From: Oxalobacteraceae bacterium
GTDB lineage: Bacteria > Pseudomonadota > Gammaproteobacteria > Burkholderiales > Burkholderiaceae_D
Direction of reading: 5' to 3'
DNA length: 64,000 bases
NCBI GenBank assembly: GCA_027490725.1
Contig: JAIXXN010000033.1
Span: forward strand, 24,926-88,925
A model generated the notes under the pieces. It was not told where the DNA came from. It searched no databases and was given only the letters and a program-made list of their open reading frames with translations. Each line of letters starts with the position of its first letter. Within the stretch, counting starts at the first letter, position 1. Position numbers and translations under genes: made by a program. Below, in pieces: positions 35,772-44,231 of this stretch.

Positions 35772-36410
35772 ATGAGTAATTACCAAGTAAATCCGGCCGA
35801 TCTGCCGACGCGGGGCCAGCGCTTTTCCTTGCGCGTACTGCAATTCTTCGGCTGGAAGCTACTGTTCCGCCCCCTGCCCGGCCCGCGCGGGATCTGCGTG
35901 ATCTATCCGCACACCTCGAACTGGGATTTCATGGTGGGGCTGTTCGGCAAATGGGCGCTGGATCTGCCATTCCGCTGGCTCGCCAAAGATTCGCTGTTCA
36001 AATCGCCACTGGGTAAATGGTTCCGCGCCATGGGCGGCGAACCGGTCGAGCGTGGTACCCCGAGCGGCACCATCCGCACCCAGGCGGCGCGCATGAATGC
36101 GGCCGACTGGTACTGGGTCGGCATCACGCCGGAAGGCACGCGCAGCTACCGTCCGCACTGGAAAAGCGGCTTTTACCATCTGGCACTGGAAGCCAAAGTG
36201 CCCTTGGTACTGGTCTACATCGATTACCCGAACAAGACCCTGAGTCTGGTCGATCACGTCGAACTGAGCGGCGATCAGGAAACCGATCTGGCCCAGATCC
36301 GCGCCGGCTTCGAAGGCCACCTCGGTCTGTATCCGGAAAAAGCCGCACCGATCATTCTGCAGGAGCGCCGTACCGACGAAGACCGCCCGGCCGATTCGAA
36401 ACGGGCCTAG
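35772..36410 (+). CDS. PlsC-like lysophospholipid acyltransferase family protein
   Basis: A 212-residue acyltransferase with the H(x)4D catalytic motif at His47-Asp52 (HTSNWD) and the PEGTRS substrate motif. The overall length and the GWKLLFRPLPG beginning match short bacterial members of the LPLAT superfamily that act on glycerolipids or possibly other acyl acceptors. Gene stands alone; its TAG stop shares the palindrome CTAG (36407-36410) with the stop of convergent hupE. Confidence 0.87.
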   Translation: MSNYQVNPADLPTRGQRFSLRVLQFFGWKLLFRPLPGPRGICVIYPHTSNWDFMVGLFGKWALDLPFRWLAKDSLFKSPLGKWFRAMGGEPVERGTPSGTIRTQAARMNAADWYWVGITPEGTRSYRPHWKSGFYHLALEAKVPLVLVYIDYPNKTLSLVDHVELSGDQETDLAQIRAGFEGHLGLYPEKAAPIILQERRTDEDRPADSKRA

Positions 36411-36964
36411 GCCAGCGTCACCAGCATGGCACCGGTAGCGGCAATCGCCGCGCCGGTCCATTTCAGCAGGGCTGCCGGAACGGCCTGCCCCAGCTGACGA
36501 CCCGCATAGATTAGCACCGCACTGCTCAGCATCAGACCGGCCGTACTGGCCACCTCGGGCAACTCATGACCATGGGCATTGCCATGCAGGACAGCAAACG
36601 TTGCCAGCATCAGGCCAGCGGCAAAGTCCGGCAGGCGCACTGCCGCCGCGACCAGCACGCCCAGCAGCGCTACCGTCACGGCCAGACCGGTTTCCAGTCC
36701 CGCAATCCATAGTCCCGCCACGCCACTCAGCACACCGATCAGCATGGTCGCGAGGAAGCACGCTGGCAGCCAGCGAGCGCTATCCTGGCGCACACTCCAG
36801 ATACCCACGGCCAGCATCGCCAGCAGATGGTCTAAGCCGGTGAGCGGATGCAGCAAGCCATCGCGCAAACCATGGGTGTGCCAGGCGCCGCCCTGCACGT
36901 GTGCTTGCGCGCAGCTGCTGGCCAGCATCAGGGCCGCCAGTGCGGCCAGTCGTATCATCGTCAT
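36407..36964 (-). CDS. hupE: HupE/UreJ family nickel permease candidate
   Basis: A 185-residue membrane protein with a signal sequence and about six helices. The histidines in [13 protein letters not shown] and [16 protein letters not shown] are the family signature for nickel handling. It is the last gene of the urease operon, and its start overlaps the ureG stop (ATGA), which supports a role in nickel supply for urease maturation. It is not hydrogenase-linked here. Confidence 0.9.
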   Translation of the reverse strand: MTMIRLAALAALMLASSCAQAHVQGGAWHTHGLRDGLLHPLTGLDHLLAMLAVGIWSVRQDSARWLPACFLATMLIGVLSGVAGLWIAGLETGLAVTVALLGVLVAAAVRLPDFAAGLMLATFAVLHGNAHGHELPEVASTAGLMLSSAVLIYAGRQLGQAVPAALLKWTGAAIAATGAMLVTLA

Positions 36965-37632
36965 TGCAGTACTCCCGGATTAGTGTTGGCGCTTACTGGA
37001 GGCGGGCTGCCGGTGCGCTCTTCCATCAAGCCCTGCAGACGGATGAAATCAATCACCGCCTGCACGCCCACGCCGCTACGCAGGTTGGTAAACACGAAGG
37101 GACGCGCGCCGCGCTGCTGCTTGGCGTCGCGCGCCATCACTTCCAGATCAGCGCCAACATGGGGCGCCAAATCGGTTTTATTGATGATCAGCAGATCCGA
37201 ACGGGTAATCCCCGGGCCACCCTTGCGGGGAATTTTTTCGCCGCCGGCCACGTCGATCACGTAGATGGTCAGGTCGGACAATTCCGGGCTGAAGGTCGCC
37301 GCCAGATTATCGCCGCCCGATTCCACCAGAATCAGGTCGAGCGCAGGAAAGTCAGCCTGCATGCGCGAGATGGCTTCCAGATTGATCGAGGCATCTTCGC
37401 GGATCGCCGTATGCGGGCAGCCGCCTGTCTCGACCCCCATCAGACGCTCTGCCGGCAGCGCACCGGCGCGCAGCAGAATCTCCATGTCTTCCTTGGTGTA
37501 GATGTCATTGGTGATGACGGCCATGTCGTAGTGATCGCGCATGCCCTTGCAGAGCATTTCGCACAGGGCGGTTTTGCCGGAACCAACCGGCCCGCCAATG
37601 CCTACCCGCAGTGGATTGGATGTGACACTCAT
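36961..37632 (-). CDS. ureG: Urease accessory GTPase UreG
   Basis: A 223-residue SIMIBI-class GTPase that delivers nickel during urease assembly with UreE, UreF and UreD. The P-loop is GPVGSGKT at 14-21, and the conserved Cys-Pro-His nickel motif occurs in [13 protein letters not shown] is the base-recognition motif. The start at 37632 gives the usual length; the 16-residue extension is not needed. The upstream gap to ureF is 13 bp. Confidence 0.97.
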   Translation of the reverse strand: MSVTSNPLRVGIGGPVGSGKTALCEMLCKGMRDHYDMAVITNDIYTKEDMEILLRAGALPAERLMGVETGGCPHTAIREDASINLEAISRMQADFPALDLILVESGGDNLAATFSPELSDLTIYVIDVAGGEKIPRKGGPGITRSDLLIINKTDLAPHVGADLEVMARDAKQQRGARPFVFTNLRSGVGVQAVIDFIRLQGLMEERTGSPPPVSANTNPGVLQ

Positions 37633-37645
37633 AAAAACTCTCTCT

Positions 37646-38326
37646 TTAAGATCGGTATAAACGGCTGTACTGCACTTCATGCTGGGCCGACAACAGCGAC
37701 AGGCCGGGCGCCCAGTTACTCATATCGTCATCATCCACGCGCTGCGCGTGACGCGCTGCCGCCTCCAGTTCCTCGCGCAGCGACAGCAGAATGCGCTGCC
37801 CGGCCACCTGCCCCAGCGGCACCGATTTGACGCACACCAGCACCTGATTTTCGGCCCATGCAAACAGCATCGCCAGCAGCGCCGCCTCGTGAGGAATCCC
37901 CAGCGCCGCCACCGCGCAGGAATAGGCCGTCGGCAGCGCTACTTCGCTTTGTCCCTGCAACTGCGCCAGCATTTCATCGTCGACAAAGCCCAGTTCGGCC
38001 ACCAGTCGCGTCAGCGAATAGCCCATCTGGATGGTCTCGGCACGGAACTCGGCACTGTCGCGCGAGGCGATGAAGCGTTCGCTCCACAGCGCCGCGTCGA
38101 CCCAGTCACGCCGGGTGTAGGCCTGCATCAGGCGCCAGCACACCGGCGCCTCCCAGCGCGCGACCACTTCCCGCAAATGGTCGACAATCCAGCTGCGCGC
38201 TGTCGCCGCGTCATGCACCAGCCCACGTTCCAGCGCCGCCTCCAGCCCTTGCGAATAGCTGTACGCGCCGATCGGCAAGGCCGGACTGGCAAACTGCAGC
38301 AGGTTGAGTAAGGCGGCGGCCTGCAT
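37646..38326 (-). CDS. ureF: Urease accessory protein UreF
   Basis: A 226-residue helical protein that works with UreD and UreG in the activation complex. The segment [21 protein letters not shown] is highly conserved in UreF and YSRLYRS is the typical C-terminus. Its start overlaps the ureE stop (TAATG), so the two are translationally coupled. Confidence 0.96.
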   Translation of the reverse strand: MQAAALLNLLQFASPALPIGAYSYSQGLEAALERGLVHDAATARSWIVDHLREVVARWEAPVCWRLMQAYTRRDWVDAALWSERFIASRDSAEFRAETIQMGYSLTRLVAELGFVDDEMLAQLQGQSEVALPTAYSCAVAALGIPHEAALLAMLFAWAENQVLVCVKSVPLGQVAGQRILLSLREELEAAARHAQRVDDDDMSNWAPGLSLLSAQHEVQYSRLYRS

Positions 38327-38835
38327 TATTGAGAGTCGCCGGGACGGTGAATTTTCTGGCGCAGCGGAATCGGCGCCAGTGCATGGCCGCCGCCGTCATG
38401 GTGGTGACCATGGCCACCACCATAAGCACCGGCTTCCGGCTCGAACGCGGCCATTTCTTCCGCTACGCTGGCGCCCAGTCCGAGCAGCATTTCCTTCAGC
38501 ACGGCATCGGCGCGGATGCGCAGGAAGCCGTCACCCACCTGCGCCTGCGTATGCCGATTACCCAGATGGAAAGCACAGCGCAGCAGCGTGTGGGCATCGG
38601 CACAGCGCACCAGATAGGTCGGTTCCGGCGCCGCCACTACACGGATCACGCGACGCTCTTCACCGGTCAGCAGATCACCGTCGCGCAGCACCGTGCCACG
38701 CACCGTGAACACGGCCACTTCTTCGCCGCTTTCGAGGCTGGCGCGCAGGCGACACTTTTCGCGCAATTCGTAAGGTAGCACCAGCGTCCCGGCAATGCTG
38801 TCGGCGCTGTTCAACTTAGTATGTAATGTGAGCAT
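38326..38835 (-). CDS. ureE: Urease nickel metallochaperone UreE
   Basis: A 169-residue UreE with the peptide-binding N-terminal domain, the metal-binding C-terminal domain (HLGNRHTQAQ), and a His-rich tail (GGGHGHHHDGGGH) that binds extra nickel. It passes nickel to UreG. The start at 38835 (MLTLHTKL) is the family start; an upstream in-frame frame reaches 38907. No strong ribosome site precedes it, consistent with coupling to ureC 20 bp upstream. Confidence 0.95.
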   Translation of the reverse strand: MLTLHTKLNSADSIAGTLVLPYELREKCRLRASLESGEEVAVFTVRGTVLRDGDLLTGEERRVIRVVAAPEPTYLVRCADAHTLLRCAFHLGNRHTQAQVGDGFLRIRADAVLKEMLLGLGASVAEEMAAFEPEAGAYGGGHGHHHDGGGHALAPIPLRQKIHRPGDSQ

Positions 38836-38855
38836 AATTAGGTCAGCATGATGGT

Positions 38856-40556
38856 TCAGAACAGGAAGTAGCGCTGCGCCATCGGCAACACGCTCGCTGG
38901 CTGACACACCAGCAGCTCGCCATCGGCGCGCACTTCATAGGTTTCGGGATCGACATGCATCTGTGGCGTGGCGCCGTTGTGGATCATGTCGGACTTGCGC
39001 AGGGTGCGCATATTGCGCGCCACAATCAGGGTTTTATTCAGCTGCAGCTGTGCGCCGATGCCGGCGTCATAGGCTGCTTGCGACACAAAGGTGAACGACT
39101 TTTTCAGCCCACCGCCAAAGGCGCCGAACATCATCCGGTAGTGCACCGGCTGCGGCGTCGGAATCGACGCGTTCGGGTCGCCCATCTGCGCCGCCGCGAT
39201 CATGCCACCCTTCAGAATCATCGACGGTTTCACGCCGAAGAAGGCCGGCTTCCACAGCACCAGATCGGCGATCTTGCCCGTTTCCAGCGAGCCCACTGCA
39301 TGCGCGATGCCATGCGTGATGGCGGGATTGATGGTGTATTTGGCGATGTAGCGCTTGACCCGGAAGTTATCGTTACGGGACGAATCCGGTGCCAGCGGGC
39401 CACGCTGCACCTTCATCTTGTGCGCCGTCTGCCAGGTACGCATCACTACTTCGCCGACCCTGCCCATGGCTTGCGAGTCGGACGACATCATCGAGATGGC
39501 GCCCAGATCGTGCAGAATATCTTCCGCTGCGATGGTTTCGCGGCGGATGCGCGATTCGGCAAACGCCACATCTTCCGCTATCGCGGCATCCAGGTGGTGA
39601 CATACCATCAGCATATCGAGATGCTCGTCCAGCGTGTTCACCGTGTACGGGCGGGTCGGATTGGTAGACGATGGCAGCACATTGCTCTCGCCTACCGCCG
39701 CAATAATGTCGGGAGCATGGCCACCGCCCGCGCCTTCCGTGTGGAAGGTATGGATGGTGCGGTCCTTGAACGCCGCCAGCGTGTCGGCCAGATAGCCCGC
39801 TTCGTTAAGCGTATCGCTATGGATCGCCACCTGCACGTCATAACGGTCGGCCACACTCAGGCAGTTGTCGATGGCCGCTGGCGTACTGCCCCAGTCTTCG
39901 TGCAGCTTCAGGCCGATGGCACCGGCCAGTACCTGTTCTTCCAGCGGCTGCGGCAGGCTGACATTGCCTTTACCGAGAAAACCGAGATTCATCGGGAAGG
40001 CATCGGCCGCCGACAGCATGGCATGCAGATGCCACGGTCCCGGCGTGCAGGTGGTAGCCGAGGTCCCTGCCGAGGGGCCGGTGCCGCCACCGATCATGGT
40101 GGTCACGCCGCTCATCAGCGCTTCTTCGATCTGCTGCGGGCAGATAAAGTGAATGTGGGTATCCACCCCGCCGGCCGTGACGATCATGCCTTCGGCTGCG
40201 ATGATCTCGGTGGCAGCACCGATCGCCATCGTCACACCGGGCTGGATGTCCGGATTGCCGGCCTTGCCGATGCCGGCAATCAGGCCGTTTTTCAGCCCGA
40301 TATCGGCCTTGACGATGCCCCAGTGATCGATGATCACCGCATTCGTCAGCACCGTGTCCATTACCTCGGCTGCCAGCCGCTGCGACTGGCCCATGCCGTC
40401 GCGGATCACTTTACCGCCGCCGAATTTCACCTCTTCGCCATAGATGGCGTAATCGTGTTCGATTTCGATAAACAGTTCCGTGTCGGCCAGCCGGATACGA
40501 TCGCCTTTGGTCGGGCCGAACATCTCCGCATACGCGCGCCGCGTCATCGTTACCAT
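38856..40556 (-). CDS. ureC: Urease subunit alpha
   Basis: The 566-residue catalytic subunit, normal length. The nickel site is complete: HIHFICPQQ provides two histidines, GLKLHEDWG the carbamylated Lys and a third His, AIHSDTLNE and [10 protein letters not shown] further histidines, and SSDSQAMGR the Asp. The mobile-flap segment MVCHHLD contains the active-site Cys. It hydrolyses urea to ammonia and carbamate. It lies 25 bp after ureB. Confidence 0.98.
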   Translation of the reverse strand: MVTMTRRAYAEMFGPTKGDRIRLADTELFIEIEHDYAIYGEEVKFGGGKVIRDGMGQSQRLAAEVMDTVLTNAVIIDHWGIVKADIGLKNGLIAGIGKAGNPDIQPGVTMAIGAATEIIAAEGMIVTAGGVDTHIHFICPQQIEEALMSGVTTMIGGGTGPSAGTSATTCTPGPWHLHAMLSAADAFPMNLGFLGKGNVSLPQPLEEQVLAGAIGLKLHEDWGSTPAAIDNCLSVADRYDVQVAIHSDTLNEAGYLADTLAAFKDRTIHTFHTEGAGGGHAPDIIAAVGESNVLPSSTNPTRPYTVNTLDEHLDMLMVCHHLDAAIAEDVAFAESRIRRETIAAEDILHDLGAISMMSSDSQAMGRVGEVVMRTWQTAHKMKVQRGPLAPDSSRNDNFRVKRYIAKYTINPAITHGIAHAVGSLETGKIADLVLWKPAFFGVKPSMILKGGMIAAAQMGDPNASIPTPQPVHYRMMFGAFGGGLKKSFTFVSQAAYDAGIGAQLQLNKTLIVARNMRTLRKSDMIHNGATPQMHVDPETYEVRADGELLVCQPASVLPMAQRYFLF

Positions 40557-40581
40557 GGATGTCCCTATGTCCTGTTAGCGC

Positions 40582-40908
40582 TTACTTGCGCGGTGGCTCG
40601 GCGTCGAGCTTGCCCATCACCTTGCCGTTGAAGCCATACACCTTCTGTTCGCCGCCCAGCTTCACCAGTTCGATGGTGCGCTGCTGGCCCGGTTCGAAAC
40701 GCACAGCAGTACCGGCAGCGATGTTGAGGCGCATGCCGTAGGCTTTCCAGCGTTCGAATTTCAGCTCGGTGTTGACTTCGAAAAAATGAAAATGCGAGCC
40801 GACCTGCACTGGCCGGTCACCCTGATTGGTGACCACCACAGTGGCCGTGGCACGACCCTGATTCAGTCCGAGTTCGCCCTCTTCGAGTACATATTCGCCG
40901 GGTATCAT
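40582..40908 (-). CDS. ureB: Urease subunit beta
   Basis: A 108-residue structural subunit with typical sequence [10 protein letters not shown]. It packs with UreA and UreC in the (abc)3 trimer. AGGAG lies 6 bp before the ATG at 40908, so this start is chosen over the frame extending to 40929. It is separated from ureA by an unusually long 145-bp gap that carries a tandem repeat. Confidence 0.97.
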   Translation of the reverse strand: MIPGEYVLEEGELGLNQGRATATVVVTNQGDRPVQVGSHFHFFEVNTELKFERWKAYGMRLNIAAGTAVRFEPGQQRTIELVKLGGEQKVYGFNGKVMGKLDAEPPRK

Positions 40909-40943
40909 CGTGAGCTCCTTGTCATACACTGACTGGTCATTGG

Positions 40944-40991
40944 TTGCGTTCTGAATTGTGTTCTTATTTGCGTTCTTATTTGCGTTCTGTA
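40944..40991. repeat. 12-bp tandem repeat between ureA and ureB
   Basis: Four consecutive 12-bp units with consensus TTGCGTTCTTAT (40944-40955, 40956-40967, 40968-40979, 40980-40991), differing at one to three positions. They lie 36 bp upstream of ureB in the operon's only long internal gap. Confidence 0.8.
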
Positions 40992-41053
40992 CTGCACTGG
41001 CATACTGTTTGAATCACTTCTCGAATCGTTGTTTGTTCTGTTGAATGCGTTGT

Positions 41054-41356
41054 TCAGGGAATCGGCTGATGCACCGTCACCAGCTTGCTACCGTCGGGGA
41101 AAGTCGCTTCCACCTGAATATCGGGAATCATCTCCGGCACGCCTACCATCACCTGTGCGCGCGACAGAATGCGGGCGCCATCGGACATCAGTTGTGCCAC
41201 GCTCTTGCCATCGCGAGCGCCTTCCATGATGGCGCAGGTAATCAGCGCCACCGCTTCCGGATAATTGAGTTTCAGGCCGCGCGCAAGGCGGCGCTCCGCC
41301 ACAATGCCGGCGGTGAAAATCAACAGTTTGTCTTTTTCTCTCGGGGTCAGGTCCAT
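41054..41356 (-). CDS. ureA: Urease subunit gamma
   Basis: A 100-residue structural subunit, standard length, beginning [17 protein letters not shown] and containing [14 protein letters not shown] near the C-terminus. It is 15 bp downstream of ureD, and in this order (D-A-B-C-E-F-G) matches most betaproteobacterial urease operons. Confidence 0.97.
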   Translation of the reverse strand: MDLTPREKDKLLIFTAGIVAERRLARGLKLNYPEAVALITCAIMEGARDGKSVAQLMSDGARILSRAQVMVGVPEMIPDIQVEATFPDGSKLVTVHQPIP

Positions 41357-41371
41357 GCTGCTTCTCGTAAA

Positions 41372-42235
41372 TCAGGTTTGCCAGATGCGCGGCGTCACGG
41401 CCACGCGATCCAGCAGGAAAGGACGCAGGCGGCGCCACACCGCGAGCATCAGACGGCGCGCGGTCTCGCTGTCATCGCCCAGATGTCTGGCCACCAGTAC
41501 GCCACGGGTTTGGCTAATGCCGAATAGATGTTCGCCATCGGCAGCGATGTCGCTGCGGATTTCTGCCAGCAGGGGCGCAGGGACCGGCTTGCCGGCTGCC
41601 AGGAAGGTGGCGCACACTGTGTGGCCATGCAGTGCCAGCGGGCTCTCGAACTGCCCGCCGCGCAGGGCGCCCTGCTCCCACCAGATTAATTTTCCATCGA
41701 GGTAGATGCTGCTGCGCTGGCTCACGGTGCCGCTGCGGAACACTTCACCGGAGCCGCGCCGTCCCATGCAGAGAATTTCGCAGCCCAGATACTGGGCGTC
41801 TGCTGCCAGGCGGATTTCCTGCTCGAGGCGGACGTGGGCGGTATCGAAGAAAATCGCTTCCTGCGGCAGCCACTCCAACACCGCACCGGCTTCCACCGTG
41901 AGTTGCACCTGCTGACGCGAGACTTTGCCGTTGGCCTTATACCACTTGGCCGCACCGGGAGTGGTCAGCAAGGCGTGCGCCTGCGCGCCCACGCTTGCGG
42001 TAATGCCCAGCTGATCGCCACCGACGACACCGCCCGGCGGATGGACCACGATCGCGTGACAGACCTTGCCACCTTCCGGATACAGGGCCTTCTGCACGCG
42101 CAGCGGGCCGTGGTGGAGATTATCGAACAGGCGGGTGGTACCGGCATCATCGCCAAAGCCGAGCGTGAGACTGGCCTGCCAGTGACTACTGGCGGCTGGG
42201 GATTCACGGAAGGCGGTGGTATCAGGCATAGGCAT
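41372..42235 (-). CDS. ureD: Urease accessory protein UreD (UreH)
   Basis: A 287-residue protein that binds apo-urease and forms the nickel delivery tunnel with UreF and UreG. HHGPLRVQKALYPEG and HPPGGVVGGD are family signatures. The start is either the ATG at 42235 or the one at 42229; neither has a ribosome site. A sigma-54-type promoter match ends just upstream (42240-42256), so if it is used the message would be almost leaderless and start at 42229. It is first of an eight-gene unit. Confidence 0.95.
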   Translation of the reverse strand: MPMPDTTAFRESPAASSHWQASLTLGFGDDAGTTRLFDNLHHGPLRVQKALYPEGGKVCHAIVVHPPGGVVGGDQLGITASVGAQAHALLTTPGAAKWYKANGKVSRQQVQLTVEAGAVLEWLPQEAIFFDTAHVRLEQEIRLAADAQYLGCEILCMGRRGSGEVFRSGTVSQRSSIYLDGKLIWWEQGALRGGQFESPLALHGHTVCATFLAAGKPVPAPLLAEIRSDIAADGEHLFGISQTRGVLVARHLGDDSETARRLMLAVWRRLRPFLLDRVAVTPRIWQT

Positions 42236-42239
42236 AGCT

Positions 42240-42256
42240 ATGCAATCGCCATGCCA
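42240..42256 (-). promoter_or_regulatory. Sigma-54-type promoter at ureD
   Basis: Read on the minus strand, TGGCAT-GGCGA-TTGCAT has the GG and GC dinucleotides separated by exactly 10 bp and matches the -24/-12 consensus closely. It would give a transcription start near 42230, overlapping the ureD start codons. Nitrogen (NtrC) control of urease is known in many bacteria; no NtrC site was identified here. Confidence 0.5.
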
Positions 42257-42306
42257 GCTTAATTGATCGCGCTCACACCATGCGGGCGCATTTCGACGCA
42301 CCAAAG

Positions 42307-42341
42307 CGACACCGGCGCACTCAAATGGTGCGCCGGTGTCG
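42307..42341 (-). terminator. Hairpin terminator after the DUF885 gene
   Basis: A 14-bp perfect stem (42307-42320 with 42328-42341) and a 7-base loop lies 50 bp beyond the DUF885 stop and upstream of ureD. It has no T-run, but it would insulate the urease operon from upstream transcription. Confidence 0.6.
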
Positions 42342-42390
42342 AATCAGTTCGGAGTGCGGCGCAGTCAGGAACCGCGCTGAGGATCACCCA

Positions 42391-44211
42391 TCAGTCAAGA
42401 CTCGAATAGGGACTCTTGCCACCGTCCGCGATGAAACGGTCAATGCGCGCTTCCAGCACCGGCAGCGGCACCGAACCGAGTTGCAACACCGTGTCGTGGA
42501 AGGCGCGGATATCGAACTTGCTGCCCAGCGCCGCTTCGGCCTTGCGGCGCGCGCCGATGATGCTCATCTCGCCCAGATAGTAGGACAGCGCCTGCCCCGG
42601 CCAGGAGATGTAGCGATCTACTTCCGTTTCGATTTCATGCGCCGACAGCGCGGTATTGTCATGCAGGTAGTCCTGCGCCTGCTTGCGGGTCCAGCCCTTG
42701 CTGTGGATGCCCGTATCGACCACCAGCCGCGAGGCACGCCAGGCCTGATAACTGAGCATGCCGAACATTTCATACGGCGTCTCGTAAATCCCCATCTCCA
42801 CCCCGAGCCGCTCCGAATACAGCGCCCAGCCCTCGCCAAAGGCGGAGATATACGCATTGCGGAAGGCCGGACGGCCCTTCTGCTCCATCGCCACCGGCAT
42901 CTGGAAAGCATGGCCCGGCGCCGATTCGTGCAGCGTCAGCGCCGGCATGGAATACAGCGCCCGCGATGGCAGATTATAGGTATTCACCAGATACACCCCG
43001 GGTCCGCCACGGCCAGAAGTGTAGAACGGCGCCTGATCGTCCGGTACCGGAATCACGGCAAAACGGCGGCGTGGCAGATAGCCGAAATACTGACTGACTT
43101 TGGCGTCGAATTTTTTTGCCACCCACGCCGAACGCATCAGCAGTTCTTCCGGCGTCTTGGCGTAAAAGCGCGGATCGCTGCGCAGGAATTGCAGGAAGGC
43201 GGGCAGATCGCCTTCAAAACCGGTCTGCTTGATCACCTGGTGCATCTCGGCGCGGATTTTGGCCATCTCGGATAAACCGATCTGGTGAATCTGGTCGGCA
43301 CTCATGGCAGTGGTGGTGAATTCCACGATCTTCGACTGGTAATAGGCTTTACCGTCGGGCAGGCTCTCGGCCGCCAGCGCTTCACGCGCCTTCGGCACAT
43401 ATTCTTCGCGCATAAACTGCAGCAGCTTGCGGTAGGCCGGCAGCACCGAGGACTCGATGGTCTGCACAGCCTGGGCCCGCAATGCAGCCTGTTCGGCAGC
43501 CGGTATCGTCGCCGGCAAGGCCTTGAATGGCAGGTAGTAGATGGTGTCCTGCGCCGTCTTGGCGTCCGTCACGGAGGTAATCGAACTGTCCCGACCGATC
43601 AGCGTCACCTTTGGCGGCGTGAAGCCGCGTGCCAGACCGGCGCGCATATTATCGATTTCGTCGTTGAAGTAGCGCGGCATATCGGCCAGCTGCTTCAGGT
43701 AATCACGCAACTGTTTTTCCGTGCTCATCACGCGGCGTGCACCACCGGCAGTATTCGACCAGAAGGCGGAATCGGCATTGAGCGGTTTCTCGTATTCGCG
43801 GAACTGCTGACCGGCGATCAGCGCGGCAATCTGCGCCTTGTAGACCTGATAGTTGACCTGCTCTGGCGCCGACAGCTGCGCTTCGCGTATGCCGTCGAGC
43901 TGCTTCATCACCCCCTGCCAGTAGGCCAGCCGCTGCTTCTGGGTGGCGGCATCGATGCGCGGCAGCGAGGCCGAAACCCCGCTGTCATCGTCATCTTCGC
44001 CCTCTTCCTGCTTCTGGCTCAGGCGCCACTTCCACTCGGCGGTATAAATTGCCTTGAAACGTGCATCGGCTGGGCCGGGCCGCTCGGCCTTGCCAGCAGT
44101 CGCGCGCGCTGGCGCAGCCTGCGCGGCTGGCGCCGTGATCATCAGCGGCGTGGCGAACAAGGCCCCCATCAGACTTGCGCCGGTCAAGGCGGCAGTGAAC
44201 TTCTTATCCAT
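42391..44211 (-). CDS. Exported DUF885 peptidase-like protein
   Basis: A 606-residue protein with a signal peptide (cleavage near APAAQAAP). The HESAPGH motif, followed further on by GEGWALYSERLG, is the zinc-peptidase-like signature of DUF885 proteins, which are periplasmic or lipoprotein metallopeptidase-like enzymes of unknown substrate. An acidic run EEGEDDDDS follows the signal region. AGGAG lies directly before the ATG at 44211. It is transcribed separately from the urease genes. Confidence 0.88.
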   Translation of the reverse strand: MDKKFTAALTGASLMGALFATPLMITAPAAQAAPARATAGKAERPGPADARFKAIYTAEWKWRLSQKQEEGEDDDDSGVSASLPRIDAATQKQRLAYWQGVMKQLDGIREAQLSAPEQVNYQVYKAQIAALIAGQQFREYEKPLNADSAFWSNTAGGARRVMSTEKQLRDYLKQLADMPRYFNDEIDNMRAGLARGFTPPKVTLIGRDSSITSVTDAKTAQDTIYYLPFKALPATIPAAEQAALRAQAVQTIESSVLPAYRKLLQFMREEYVPKAREALAAESLPDGKAYYQSKIVEFTTTAMSADQIHQIGLSEMAKIRAEMHQVIKQTGFEGDLPAFLQFLRSDPRFYAKTPEELLMRSAWVAKKFDAKVSQYFGYLPRRRFAVIPVPDDQAPFYTSGRGGPGVYLVNTYNLPSRALYSMPALTLHESAPGHAFQMPVAMEQKGRPAFRNAYISAFGEGWALYSERLGVEMGIYETPYEMFGMLSYQAWRASRLVVDTGIHSKGWTRKQAQDYLHDNTALSAHEIETEVDRYISWPGQALSYYLGEMSIIGARRKAEAALGSKFDIRAFHDTVLQLGSVPLPVLEARIDRFIADGGKSPYSSLD

Positions 44212-44231
44212 AACACTCCTGTGGCATCGGT

